Source of the DNA: Halocaridina rubra
Taxonomy: Eukaryota; Arthropoda; Malacostraca; Decapoda; Atyidae
Direction: 5' to 3'
DNA: 64,000 nucleotides
Assembly (NCBI GenBank): GCA_037179515.1
Contig: JAXCGZ010007569.1
Location: 107,001-171,000, forward strand
The notes beneath the pieces were generated by a model that saw only the letters and a program-made list of their open reading frames with translations, did not search any database and was not told the origin of the DNA. Of the stretch, positions 22,787 to 49,754 are shown in pieces. Position numbers and translations under genes: made by a program. The first letter of the stretch is position 1. Every line of letters starts with the position of its first letter.

Positions 22787-23866
22787 TTAATGAGGCCCCA
22801 TCCCCTGATCTTCTGTCATTATCTTCTTTATCTCCCCTTTGTCTGGAAGTATTCCGTAACGAAAATTTTTCTTCTCTTCTTCATTTCTTTCATCATTTAA
22901 CCTTCTTGCCTCTTGCAACAAGTTTTTGATCTTTCCCATCTCTTCCTGTGTTCTGTATCGTCTAATGAACACTTCTTTGCATTCTTGAAGGTCTTTTAGA
23001 CTTTTTTTTCTCAACAATATTTCCCTACATGTTTCCCCTCTCTCAAAGGTTACTTTTGTTGGTCTCGGCTTTCCTTCCCTCGAATATTTACCTAGTTGGT
23101 GTATGTTTACAATATCCTCAGGACCACATACTACTCCAAGCTTTCTTATCAGGTCTACAACCCTAGCTTTATTTTCTTCAAGTCTCCCCTGCCATGTTGG
23201 CTCCTGGGATTCACTTATGCCTGAGATTACCACTGTCTTCTCCTTATCAAGTGCCTGTCTGATGAGTGGGTTTGCCCTTTCCATCACAACGTCTTTCATT
23301 TTTTCGATTACTGTCTCTTTATAGTCAACTGTTTGTATGTTTTCCAGTGCCACCACCTTTACAGCCTCTTTTACTGCCACATTCCCCTTTAGTGCATCAG
23401 CAAAGGACGTTTTCATGGCATCATTTTCCATATTCAGCTCCTGGAACTCTTTTCTGAACTGTTCAATGTTTTCCTTAATCTGAACATTCCAAGCAGCAAT
23501 CTCGTCTCTCTCAGAAGATAGCAGTGAACTAACATCTAATTCCTTTAGGTTGTCATTTAGCTGTTTGTTTTTATCTTCTTGATTAGAAATTCTAGATTCT
23601 AGTTGACTCTTTTCCCCTTCCAGCTTCTTTATTCTTTTTTCTAGTTCCTTTCTCTCCTGCCCTTGTGCTTTATTTGCTTCCTCCAAAGATCTTATTTGTT
23701 CTCTGAGTGTTTCATTCTCTTTCATTTCTCCATCCATATTCCGAATTTTATCATCAAGGCTTGTAACCATTTCCTCTAACTTCTTGATTCTCTGTTTAAG
23801 TCCTCTGATGACTACCCCTTCTCCCGCCCCATGGGTGGGAGAGGTTTGGGACAGAGATGGCTTCAT
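22787..23866 (-). CDS. CR1 ORF1 protein (coiled coil plus RNA-binding-like domain)
   Basis: 359 residues from [13 protein letters not shown]. Residues about 20-130 form a long charged coiled coil ([32 protein letters not shown]), suited to trimerisation. Residues about 205-330 ([43 protein letters not shown]) resemble the RRM-plus-CTD region of LINE ORF1 proteins that bind element RNA. The frame ends at TAA (22787-22789). Its last 90 or so bases overlap the upstream open extension of ORF2 in the -1 frame. A slippery-type heptamer A AAT TTT in the right phase lies at 22862-22868. Confidence 0.85.
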   Translation of the reverse strand: MKPSLSQTSPTHGAGEGVVIRGLKQRIKKLEEMVTSLDDKIRNMDGEMKENETLREQIRSLEEANKAQGQERKELEKRIKKLEGEKSQLESRISNQEDKNKQLNDNLKELDVSSLLSSERDEIAAWNVQIKENIEQFRKEFQELNMENDAMKTSFADALKGNVAVKEAVKVVALENIQTVDYKETVIEKMKDVVMERANPLIRQALDKEKTVVISGISESQEPTWQGRLEENKARVVDLIRKLGVVCGPEDIVNIHQLGKYSREGKPRPTKVTFERGETCREILLRKKSLKDLQECKEVFIRRYRTQEEMGKIKNLLQEARRLNDERNEEEKKNFRYGILPDKGEIKKIMTEDQGMGPH

Positions 23867-23889
23867 TTTTATGTTCTCCCTCTCACAGA

Positions 23890-23932
<43 letters not shown>
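23890..23932. repeat. Poly-A run of 43 bases
   Basis: Homopolymer A on the plus strand, broken near its end by one G, immediately 5' of the CR1 ORF1 leader. Confidence 0.95.
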
Positions 23933-23940
<8 letters not shown>

Positions 23941-24033
23941 CTTCTAATTTACCTTCACACAGAATTTTTATATCTCCATATAAGTGCTATTTAGTGACTC
24001 AGTTTGTCTCCTTTCTGGTAACACACATCTTAA

Positions 24034-24271
<238 letters not shown>

Positions 24272-24423
24272 TGTTGTTATAATTATAATTATGAATACTT
24301 AATTTCCAGTCAAGTTGTTCTCCCAGTTTTACTCCTAACAAGCAGTTTAGCTATATTGGTAGTTGGTATGTAACATTATTTTGAAATATTTATGCTATGT
24401 CATTAAAGGAATCCTACTGTAGT

Positions 24424-24425
24424 AA

Positions 24426-24464
<39 letters not shown>

Positions 24465-24465
24465 A
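24424..24465. repeat. (TAAA)n microsatellite
   Basis: About ten TAAA tetranucleotide units. Confidence 0.95.
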
Positions 24466-25007
24466 GAGTAGCCTGGAGAAAATAAGTTCGTAAATTATAG
24501 GCCTTTCGTGTCTCTGTTAAGACATTATAATTTTTTTTTTTTAAATTATGAGTTTACTTGTTTTTGTAACATGTTATTGTTAAAGACGTAGGTATTAAAT
24601 ATTTTCTGTTTAATGGTAATTCGCTTTATTGGGCTAAAGAATGTAATTATATTAATAATAGTATGAGTAAAATTGATTAATTTATCAAAATTGTAGAAAC
24701 TTAATTTATGTTGCATGTTTATTTGAATGATTTACCTTCCGTCATTTATGATACACCAGAAAATGACTATTAGCGTTGCAAATGTCATAAATGTTGTCAG
24801 TGTTCAATAATGTATTATGTTCTTTATCTTATTGAGCTAATTTAATTTGTGATAGTCTCAGGTATATTTTATTGTTATATTACTTTTAAAACTATTTTCT
24901 TATGTTAGAGATGGGTAGATATTGTAAATTATGATATTTGTATCAATAGTTGCAAGATTATTCTAGATAAGTCGCAAGTATAAACATTTTCATCTACTTA
25001 CATATCT
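24466..25007. other. AT-rich DNA, nothing recognised
   Basis: No frame, RNA gene or repeat was supported between the (TAAA)n tract and the palindromic element. Confidence 0.4.
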
Positions 25008-25211
25008 AAGGGGGGTTTACACGGTCAAACGGTTCGTCGAACGCGGTTCGACAGACAAGTGTTTGAAGTGATGTTCGAGCGTGTGAACGGGGTATTTGGT
25101 TGTCGAACGTGTTCGACAACCAAATACCCCGTTCACACGTTTGAACATCACTTCAAACACTTGTCTGTCGAACCGCATTCGACGAACCGTTTGACCATGT
25201 AAACCCCCCTT
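25008..25211. mobile_element. Palindromic foldback element, 204 bp, with probable 8-bp TSD
   Basis: The sequence begins AAGGGGGGTTTACACGGTC and ends with its inverted copy. The two arms, about 101 bases each, differ at about four positions and meet at a two-base centre (25109-25110) inside TGTCGAAC-GT-GTTCGACA. Flanks are ACATATCT (25000-25007) and ACATCTCT (25212-25219), an 8-bp direct repeat with one mismatch. This fits a non-autonomous hairpin MITE mobilised by an enzyme that makes 8-bp duplications, such as hAT. No protein is encoded: the 83-codon frame across it is an artefact of the palindrome. Confidence 0.8.
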
Positions 25212-25872
25212 TACATCTCTATGCTGTGAAACCGAGGTCTTAAGTAAAACTGCTTGGGTCGTAGTCATTATACAATTGCTTTGATAGTTGTTAGGTTACG
25301 ACAGATACTGATAGTATTCTTGCTATTATCTACGAGATAATTAAGCTACGTCTAACCTGCTTTTCAGGAGAGGTTGAATGCCTGGAAGCTATACCAGAGA
25401 ATCCGAGTTCCAGCATGCTTCATTCCATAGTGAAAAATATTATCTTTTCATCTTTGTTTTATCGAGGGTATGGCAGGTAATTTCTCATGTTTCAGCAGAG
25501 TACACTAAGCTGAACAAAATAAATATAAACATACATTCACACATGCATACATAAGTTCTACTAATAGGTTTTCTTTTAATCTACCTGCATGATGTATTCA
25601 CGTTTACGTATTATATCACTATTAATTTTCATTATGGGGATGGACACAAATAGTGTGTGGCAGGGGAACTGAAGCTGGATGTCCTCTCGAATGCTCCACA
25701 GTGGGAGACATTAGATCAATAGTACAATAATGTTATTTATAATGCTTCGCATTCCCCAACAAAAAATAGTAAGCTAACTCTGGCATTGATAATGTCAAAA
25801 TACACTTTCTGTAGATTTATGCCCTCCTGTTAAAAAAAAAAATGCATCTTAACTGGGACAAATGTCAGTGTA
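25212..25872. other. Non-coding DNA, nothing recognised
   Basis: No coding frame or repeat was supported between the palindrome and the CR1 fragment. Confidence 0.35.
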
Positions 25873-26140
25873 ATTACCTATTTCTGCCTACGGGAAAAGA
25901 GCCCTATGCTCGTAACTCCCCGTCTCTTGGTCGGTTTCAATTTAGTACTCAGTGATACTTAACATATTTGCCCTTAAAACTATGAATTGCGATAGCATTC
26001 ACTACCTCCTTACTTAGAAAATTCCAAGCATCACCTACTCCTACACTAAAAGAGTACCTCCTTATATCCTGCAAAGAAGTTTTCTTAGGAATCTTGAAAC
26101 TATGATCTCTAGTTCTAGAGGTCAAAATATCCATCCCTAT
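25873..26140 (-). mobile_element. CR1 LINE 3' fragment
   Basis: It encodes the ORF2 tail (SRTRDHSFK to FKGKYVKYH) and the 3'UTR beginning at the TAATTACCTATTTCTGCC end. About 270 bp, 5'-truncated and diverged from the intact copy. Confidence 0.8.
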
Positions 26141-26146
26141 CCACTA

Positions 26147-26916
26147 TAAAAATTAACAACCGGGTCTCTGCTAATAAATTAAAGCTAAATGTTTCCAAAA
26201 CTGACTATATCTTATTTCAAAATAGATCTGTAGCACACAGTGTTGGTCAAGTTAATATGAATGGACATGAAGTTGAAAGAGTTGCTTGTAAGAAATTTTT
26301 GGGAGTTATTATTGATGAAAATTTAAGTTGGAAATATCATATTCAATCTATCTGCTCAAACCTGTCCAAGACGTGTGGCATTTTGTATAAAATTCGCCAT
26401 AACCTAACAAATGAGGCCTTAAAAAGCATATACTATTCCCTATGTTATCCTCTTATTATATACTGTTTGTCCATCTGGGGTTGTACATGGCCGTCAATTG
26501 CAAGGGATGTATTTGTAACTCAGAAAAAACTGATCAGAACTATTACATATTGGGGACAATATGCCTTAACTTCCTCTTTATTCAAGGCGCTAAACATGCT
26601 TAAATGTAATTACTTGATGCAATATTTCTGTCTTATCATTATACATAATGATGTTAATGATAACAGTCATAACAGAAGATTATTTAGATTTATTCAACAC
26701 AACCATGGAACCAGAGGTAACAATATAAATTTGATATGTCCACAGCCGAGAACAACCTTGTACACATTTTCTATTTACTGTTTTGGCCCAAAATGTTGGA
26801 TTGCATTACCAGAAGATTTAAAAACAATAACTAGCATAACTTTATTTAAAAAAAAAAGAAACTCAAACAGCATTTATTTACTAGACAAAATCAAGCAGCA
26901 GTTGACTAATAATTAA
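26147..26916 (+). mobile_element. 5'-truncated LINE with an open RT C-terminal frame
   Basis: The plus strand stays open from about 26147 (NNRVSANKLKLNVSKT) through FLGVIIDENLSWKYHI and IYYSLCYPLIIYCLSIWG to a TAA at 26914-26916, about 255 residues. These are the thumb and C-terminal segments of Jockey/CR1-group reverse transcriptases. The FADD box and everything upstream are missing. The frame is unbroken, which suggests a fairly recent truncated insertion. It is a third LINE family, different from the CR1 and family A copies here. Confidence 0.8.
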
Positions 26917-27102
26917 TACAGTATTGGTGCATCATTATGTTCAGATTAAGGTCAGGCTACTGTTTTGTTTTAATACAAGATAAGTATGAGATTGCTATAC
27001 TGTATTGAAGCTTTTGTTAACTATTGCCGACATACTTTAAATTATGTGAAATGTATATTAAACTGCCTGCCAAGGAGCTCTTGCTCAGCAGGCTAGTGCC
27101 TC

Positions 27103-27241
<139 letters not shown>

Positions 27242-27289
27242 TAAATATTTGGCAATAAAATCTATGACTATGGCTATGATTCTGTCAGT

Positions 27290-27720
27290 ACCGTGAAAGA
27301 ATATAAAAACCGTCACCATATCCTCCCTCATTCTTCTAGCTTTGAGTGATGGTCAGTCTAATTCCCTCAGCCTCTCCTCATAACTCAGATAGCGTATTTC
27401 TAGCACCAATTTCGTGGTATGTCTATAAAAATATTCCAGTTTATTTATGTGCTTTTCAAGTGTGGATTCCTAAGGGGGGCTGCATATTCAAGCTATGGCC
27501 TCACATAAATTACATAATTACCTGTATTTCTGGACATTTCCTTGTCCATGTGTCTGAAGGCTACTCATGCATTTGCTAAGAAAGCATATGTTACCCTTAC
27601 TATGCCATTTATATGCATTTGCGGAGACAAATCTGCCAGTATGTTTAATCCTAGATTTCTCTCAATTTCCATCTCTTGAAGTTCTGCTCCTGCTGTAGTG
27701 TAATAATATAACCATGAAGC
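27290..27720 (-). mobile_element. CR1 LINE fragment, C-terminal part, decayed
   Basis: Minus-strand remnants match the ORF2 region between the FADD box and the C-terminus (LADLSPQMHINGIV, FRHMDKEM, ERLRELD), with several stops. Confidence 0.75.
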
Positions 27721-27839
27721 CAGCATAACCTACCTCTCCCATCCAAGGAAAACAACATTTGCAGTACAATAGACATAGGTGGGGAGTAAATGGTGAGATA
27801 CACATCAGCTTATATATTACCAGTCACACATTACGGATG

Positions 27840-28045
27840 ATGATGACGATGATCCGATTGTATGTCATGGATTTCCTTTTCTGTTAAGAGCTAGGATGTT
27901 CCCTTCTTTTGAAGGACTTGGGTTTTGGCAAGTGCGACTGTTACTCAGAGTGAATACCTTTTCTAACCTCTAACTGTGGCGGGTCTCAAACCAACATCCT
28001 GATGAATCAAAGTCGCGTACACTACCAACCCGGTCACAGTGGCCA
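27840..28045 (-). repeat. tRNA-derived SINE, copy 1
   Basis: The minus strand starts GGCCACTGTGACCGGGTTGG, which contains an A-box-like sequence. A good B box, GGTTTGAGACC (27982-27992), lies about 40 bases further on, the spacing of a tRNA promoter. The tail has a block (27872-27925) shared with 59885-59936: CAAGTCCTTC, then CCTAGCTCTTA and AGAAAAGGAA. It ends in short GAT-type repeats. It is not a functional tRNA gene. Confidence 0.65.
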
Positions 28046-28059
28046 TAACCACACACTAT

Positions 28060-29840
28060 AGATGGATCCAAATATTTAGTGTGCAACTTGCAAGTAAATA
28101 TATGGTAGTTGCTTTTATGTCTCTTCATTAATTTCACAATACAGTATTTTACTCTTCCAATCAATGTTATTGTGATGCACGCCATTACACATTTGATTTA
28201 AATAGTCAACATAATGACATATTCCTTTGCAAGTGACATCAATAAGCATCCCCAAAATTTTTTAATAACTTTTTCAACTTTAATTCACAAAATGGATGGT
28301 TATCCTTCAAATACCACACTATGATTTAGTAGTCACATGTTCTGAACTTGATTACTGGAGTTATTCTACAGTTAGGAACAAGAATTGCTAAGTTCTGTAC
28401 TTAAATATGCAAAAACTCATTATTAGCTGGTCTTATATATACATGGAGAATTTTATACTTTTATTTAACAAGTCATGTATTGCTGAGCTCCGGTGGGTGA
28501 TTACAAGTGCAGCTTGAGAATTGAGGCATATAGACTTTAACACACCCCATCCACCATTACATCCTCTGCCAGTTATTTAGACATGAAAATCAGGGAGGTA
28601 GAAGGTTGCAGTTCCACCTATCCACATCCCTTTTAGTTGGTTCTTACAATATACAGACAGTATAAAAATGGAATTCATTCTTGCCCATCATCTGGGATAT
28701 AGAACAGTACTCTACATATAACTTTTTCTCAGAGTCAAGATGACTGGCAAAAAGATGCCTCTATGAGCCAATGAAAAGACAGTGTAGGTCTTTTATAATT
28801 TATTAATCAGATCACAGAAGCTGAGAAACACATACAGTAGCAACATAATGTGTTACAGGAACAGACAAAGTAACCTTCAATATATATATATAAAAAGAAC
28901 AAGGAACCCAATGATTTTTATGGTATGATGCTTGTATTTTCAACCGTACACAATTTACAACCGCATACACAAGATACACCATAACTTATCACTTAATTGG
29001 AAGGATCTGCTTCAATCAGGCGATGCTCTGATATCTATAACATAGCTTTGTGAATACTTAAAAGATGGCTAAACATTACTGAATGAATACATTTTGTAGT
29101 TTGTGGCATATTTTAATGTACAAAAAATTAAGCTAAATTAAAAAACTACATAAGATACACTTAACCTTAACTAAAATTGTCTATATGATTTGCTCATAAA
29201 AAATAAATATCATCGTATCTGGATATTAGTTAACGTCACCACCAGATTAGTCTGCCTCTTAGCAATAACAACTGTATTTTTGCCACTATCCTAACAGATA
29301 AATGTCAATAGCAAGGACTGAAATGTTAAGAGAAATTCTTATTATTTGCATATATACTTGTATGTAAAAATCTAATTCACATCCTATGTATATTGTATTA
29401 TCAATATAATAGGTCGTTATAAAAATGTGAACAATAATGCTATTGGACCAAAGATGAATCACATTATTTGCAAAAATTTGGACACCACATGAACGACATG
29501 CCAGAGGAGCTAGTTTTAAAGCTATGTATACTGGTATATATGACTGAAAGCAACGTCTGCACTATTATCCTTAAGTAAATCAAAAGTCTAAGTGACGATA
29601 AAAAATGACAAAAGTCAAATGTATAACAATAAACAATCTACAATTTATTATTAAAACATATGTTACTTTGGTCAGCTACTAAGATGGCATTATTATCCTT
29701 CCAGTAACAAGTTAAGGGCCATTTCCACAATAATAAAAAGTGTAAATCGGGATTACAAAAGTTACAAAATAATATACTAGACCCATCTTCAAAAACAAAA
29801 GCTTTACATGATCCACCACGATGAAATATCTTACAAAAAA
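28060..29840. other. Intergenic DNA between repeats and the SUPT6H 3' end
   Basis: AT-rich. No gene, RNA or distinct repeat was identified. The part next to 29841 may belong to the SUPT6H 3'UTR or downstream region. Confidence 0.4.
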
Positions 29841-29846
29841 TTTATT
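29841..29846 (-). terminator. SUPT6H: AATAAA poly-A signal of SUPT6H
   Basis: An AATAAA hexamer on the minus strand, about 65 bases after the SUPT6H stop codon. Confidence 0.5.
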
Positions 29847-29911
29847 CATTATGATACAAGAAAATTTAGCAAAAAATTTACTGTTATTAATCTTACGTGG
29901 TTTTTCAAATT

Positions 29912-46880
<16,969 letters not shown>

Positions 46881-46954
46881 ACTTTTAAGAGGACTGAAAA
46901 GAGATGCAAAATGTTAAAGATATTAAACACAGTGAGTGAAGTTAACTATATCAC

Positions 46955-47105
46955 TATTATTATTATAATTCTCATTATTATCATTATAATTATCATTATT
47001 ATTATTATTGGCATGACAGGACGTAATGCTTGTTTATTATTATTGAGATTGTTATTATTATTAATACTATTACTATTATTATGATTTTTATGATCATCAT
47101 CATAT
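46955..47105. repeat. Imperfect (ATT)n repeat
   Basis: Degenerate TTA/ATT trinucleotide repeats with interruptions, in the 5'UTR intron of SUPT6H. Confidence 0.85.
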
Positions 47106-47644
47106 ATCATACTAAAGACCTAATTTAATGCCTAAATATAAAGTATTGGTATGTCAACTGTGCTGATTTAAATGTACATCAACAGAAAGAAAATATAAAT
47201 AAGTAAAATAATATTAAAAGTATAACAACGTTATAATATTACTAGAAGAAGATACAAATAACTAGAAGCACAGCTAGCTACTTCAGTTATCGTATGCCTA
47301 GTCGTTTGAGGCATAACACTCATTTAAAATCTATAGATACCTAACAGAAGCAACATACTACATATATATACAATGCCTGCAATCATCCTCGCAAGAGGAG
47401 TGGCCAAGTCAAAGAACACATTCATCAGAAATTACAAACTAGTTCTAGAATAGTTTACTAAGGTTAAAAACTTCTAAATTATATTCCTAACCATTTTCAT
47501 CTTTTCAGTATCGGGACAAGCCAATCGTCGACTGGGACGGTTGCCACAAAATGGTCGCAGAGGTATACTGTATAGTGGTTGCAGGGCGGAGGGAAATTGC
47601 GGGAACTGGTGATGCAGGCTACGTATATACTTGGAAATTGCATA

Positions 47645-48030
47645 AGTATGTATACAGTAGTTGGAAATTGAAGAATTTATGCAAATACTGTTTAAACATG
47701 TAATGAAATTTCCAGCGGTACATGCAGTTGGGTATGGAATTATATATGCCATACATATTTTACATGGAATGGGTATTCTAGAGGTATATATGGCTGGGAA
47801 GGAAATTATTTAAGCAACGCATATATAGCTAAACATGGAATAGAAAGTCCAGAGGTATATGCAGTTTGGAATGAAAGTATTTCTGAAATACAGTATATAG
47901 TATTAGCATCAAGAGGAAATGCCAGAGGTATATATAACTGGGAATTATTTATGCAATCTGTAGCTCTCACATGAATTTGAAATTCAAGAGGTATTTATAT
48001 ATACAGTACTCGGTATTTAAAGAATTACAG
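47645..48030. repeat. Degenerate tandem repeat, period about 70 bp
   Basis: Five or more diverged units begin near 47712, 47778, 47849, 47922 and 47985. Each starts with a form of CCAGAGGTATATGCAGTTGG, followed by a GGAAT...ATTTATGCAA-like part. Earlier weaker units extend to about 47645. The array lies in the 5'UTR intron of SUPT6H. Confidence 0.6.
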
Positions 48031-48288
48031 GTGTGAATATCAATTATCAACTACGAGAAAACCTGACCTAACCGAACTTTCAATGCCATCACGAATTTCA
48101 TGAATTTTTTTCCTAACTAGTTAATCGGCTAGCAGTCAACATATATTTAACTAATAAAGTACTCGATTATTTATCCTTACTCATACAGATTGACATTATA
48201 TATAGGAAATTAAACTGCTATAGTAACTATGATGTTCTCAAATATTAATAATTATAGTGATTATCCCCATCATGCCTGACAAACTCAC

Positions 48289-48375
48289 AATGTTTTCTTT
48301 AGAGGGCAATATGGCGTCGCAGCTGACTTGGTCGCGAGAATTTCTACCAACTGCAGTGAGGCCAATGCATTTTAG
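48289..48375 (-). promoter_or_regulatory. SUPT6H: Probable SUPT6H 5'UTR exon and promoter region
   Basis: On the minus strand a GC-richer stretch with GCGACGCCATATTGCC (similar to a YY1-type CCAT core) ends at a consensus donor, CATT followed by GTGAGT, at 48289-48288. This would splice to the acceptor at 46894, 13 bases before the SUPT6H ATG. The exact start is not visible. Confidence 0.45.
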
Positions 48376-48399
48376 TATTTATTCTCTATAACGCTCAAA

Positions 48400-48532
<133 letters not shown>

Positions 48533-48612
48533 CAACAGCTCTATTCCTCCTTTTAAGGGGGTGGCAGAGTCGGGGTAGGGGAAATTCCCCCAAAAATATA
48601 TTATACACATCC

Positions 48613-49738
48613 CTTCAACTTTTTTGTCTGTGAGACAACATGGCTTCAGAGATGATAGATCAACAGTGACAAACTTATTAGAATTTTATGATGAGGTAAG
48701 CCGTATCTAACAGGAAAGAGAGGGCTGAGCAGATTGCATATTCCAAGACTTCCAGAATACATTTGACACTGTCCCACACGGGAGACTTATTAAGAAGCTG
48801 CAAGCAATGGCAGGAATAGGTAGAAATGTCTTGAAATGGATAAAAACATACAAGACACTCGGTGTCTGGATGGAGAAGAGTTAGTAGTGGAGTTTCACAG
48901 GGTTCAATTTTAGCGCCACTTTTGTTCCTTGTATATGTAAATGACCTACAAGAGTCTGTAAATTCATTCATGAATATGTTTGCAGATGATGCAAAGAAGA
49001 TCTAAATAGCCTGCATGAGTAGCCAGAAGGCCCAATCTTGACTATTCAGTAACAGTAGTACAACTTTAAGAGACAGAGAATGAGATATATCTAGAAGTAA
49101 ACATACTTGCAGATATGTCTCCAGAAATGCATATAAATGGCATAATGAGGGCAGCATATGCTTTCATAGCAAATGTAAGGGCAGCCTTCAGGCACATGGA
49201 CAAGGAAATGTTCAGAAATATTTATGTAAGCTAAGTGAGGCCAAAACTTGAATATGCAGCCCCCTTTTGGAATCCGCACTTGACAAAGCACATATTTAAA
49301 CTGGAAAAAGTTCAGAGACATGCCATGAAACTGGTGCCAGAAATATGCAATCTCAGTTATGATGAGAGGCTAAGGGAATTAGACTTATCATCACTCGGAG
49401 CTAGAAGATTAAGGGGGGATATGGTGACAGTTTTTAAATTCCTTCATGGTGGATAGTGATCGATATTTTTATATGGCTGGTACTAGTAGATTTAGAGGTC
49501 ATAGTTTGAAGCTTCGTAAGAAAACTTCTTTGCATGATGTAAGGAAGTACTTTCTAGTGTAAGAGTAGTTGATAACCGGAATTTGCTAAGCCAGGCAGCA
49601 GTTAATGCTAACTCAATCCATAGTTTTAAGGACAAGTATGATAAGTATCACTAAGAAAAACTGGAACTGATCAGGAGATGGGAAGTTATGAGCTTGGGGC
49701 TCTTTCCCGTGAGCACAATTAGGTAATTACAATTAGGT
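48613..49738 (+). mobile_element. CR1 LINE fragment, RT to 3' end, decayed
   Basis: Plus-strand remnants run from the GFREGRSTV-equivalent region, through an internally deleted RT (SVS..SGVSQGSILAPLLFLV-like then FADDAK), to the C-terminus and the 3' end with AATTAGGTAATTAC repeats at 49718-49742. Several stops and a deletion after FADDAK. Confidence 0.82.
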
Positions 49739-49754
49739 AACTACATATGCACAC

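Larger units (their letters stand above)
19870..23885 (-). mobile_element. Near-complete CR1-like non-LTR retrotransposon
   Basis: About 4 kb with two long uninterrupted frames (ORF1 22787-23866, ORF2 19962-22784) and a short 3'UTR. The 3' end has the family signature: a CCCGTAAACACAATTAGG-type sequence with the octamer-like unit AATTAGGTAATCAC repeated, as expected for CR1. A 43-base A run (23890-23932) and a (TA)n tract lie just upstream of ORF1. It is the best-preserved element in the window. Partial relatives lie at 18.2, 18.5, 25.9, 27.3, 48.6, 49.8 and 63.8 kb. Confidence 0.92.

Noticed and set aside
25017..25268. An 83-residue frame (MTTTQAVLLKTSV...) on the minus strand
   Set aside because: It crosses the palindromic element and reads much of it as an inverted copy; there is no protein-like conservation.
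27970..28045. A possible tRNA gene on the minus strand
   Set aside because: The A and B boxes are recognisable but the cloverleaf stems do not pair well, and a SINE tail shared with another locus follows.
47474..47752. A 92-residue minus-strand frame (MAYIIPYPTACTAG...)
   Set aside because: It overlaps the start of the degenerate 70-bp tandem repeats and lacks splice or homology support.
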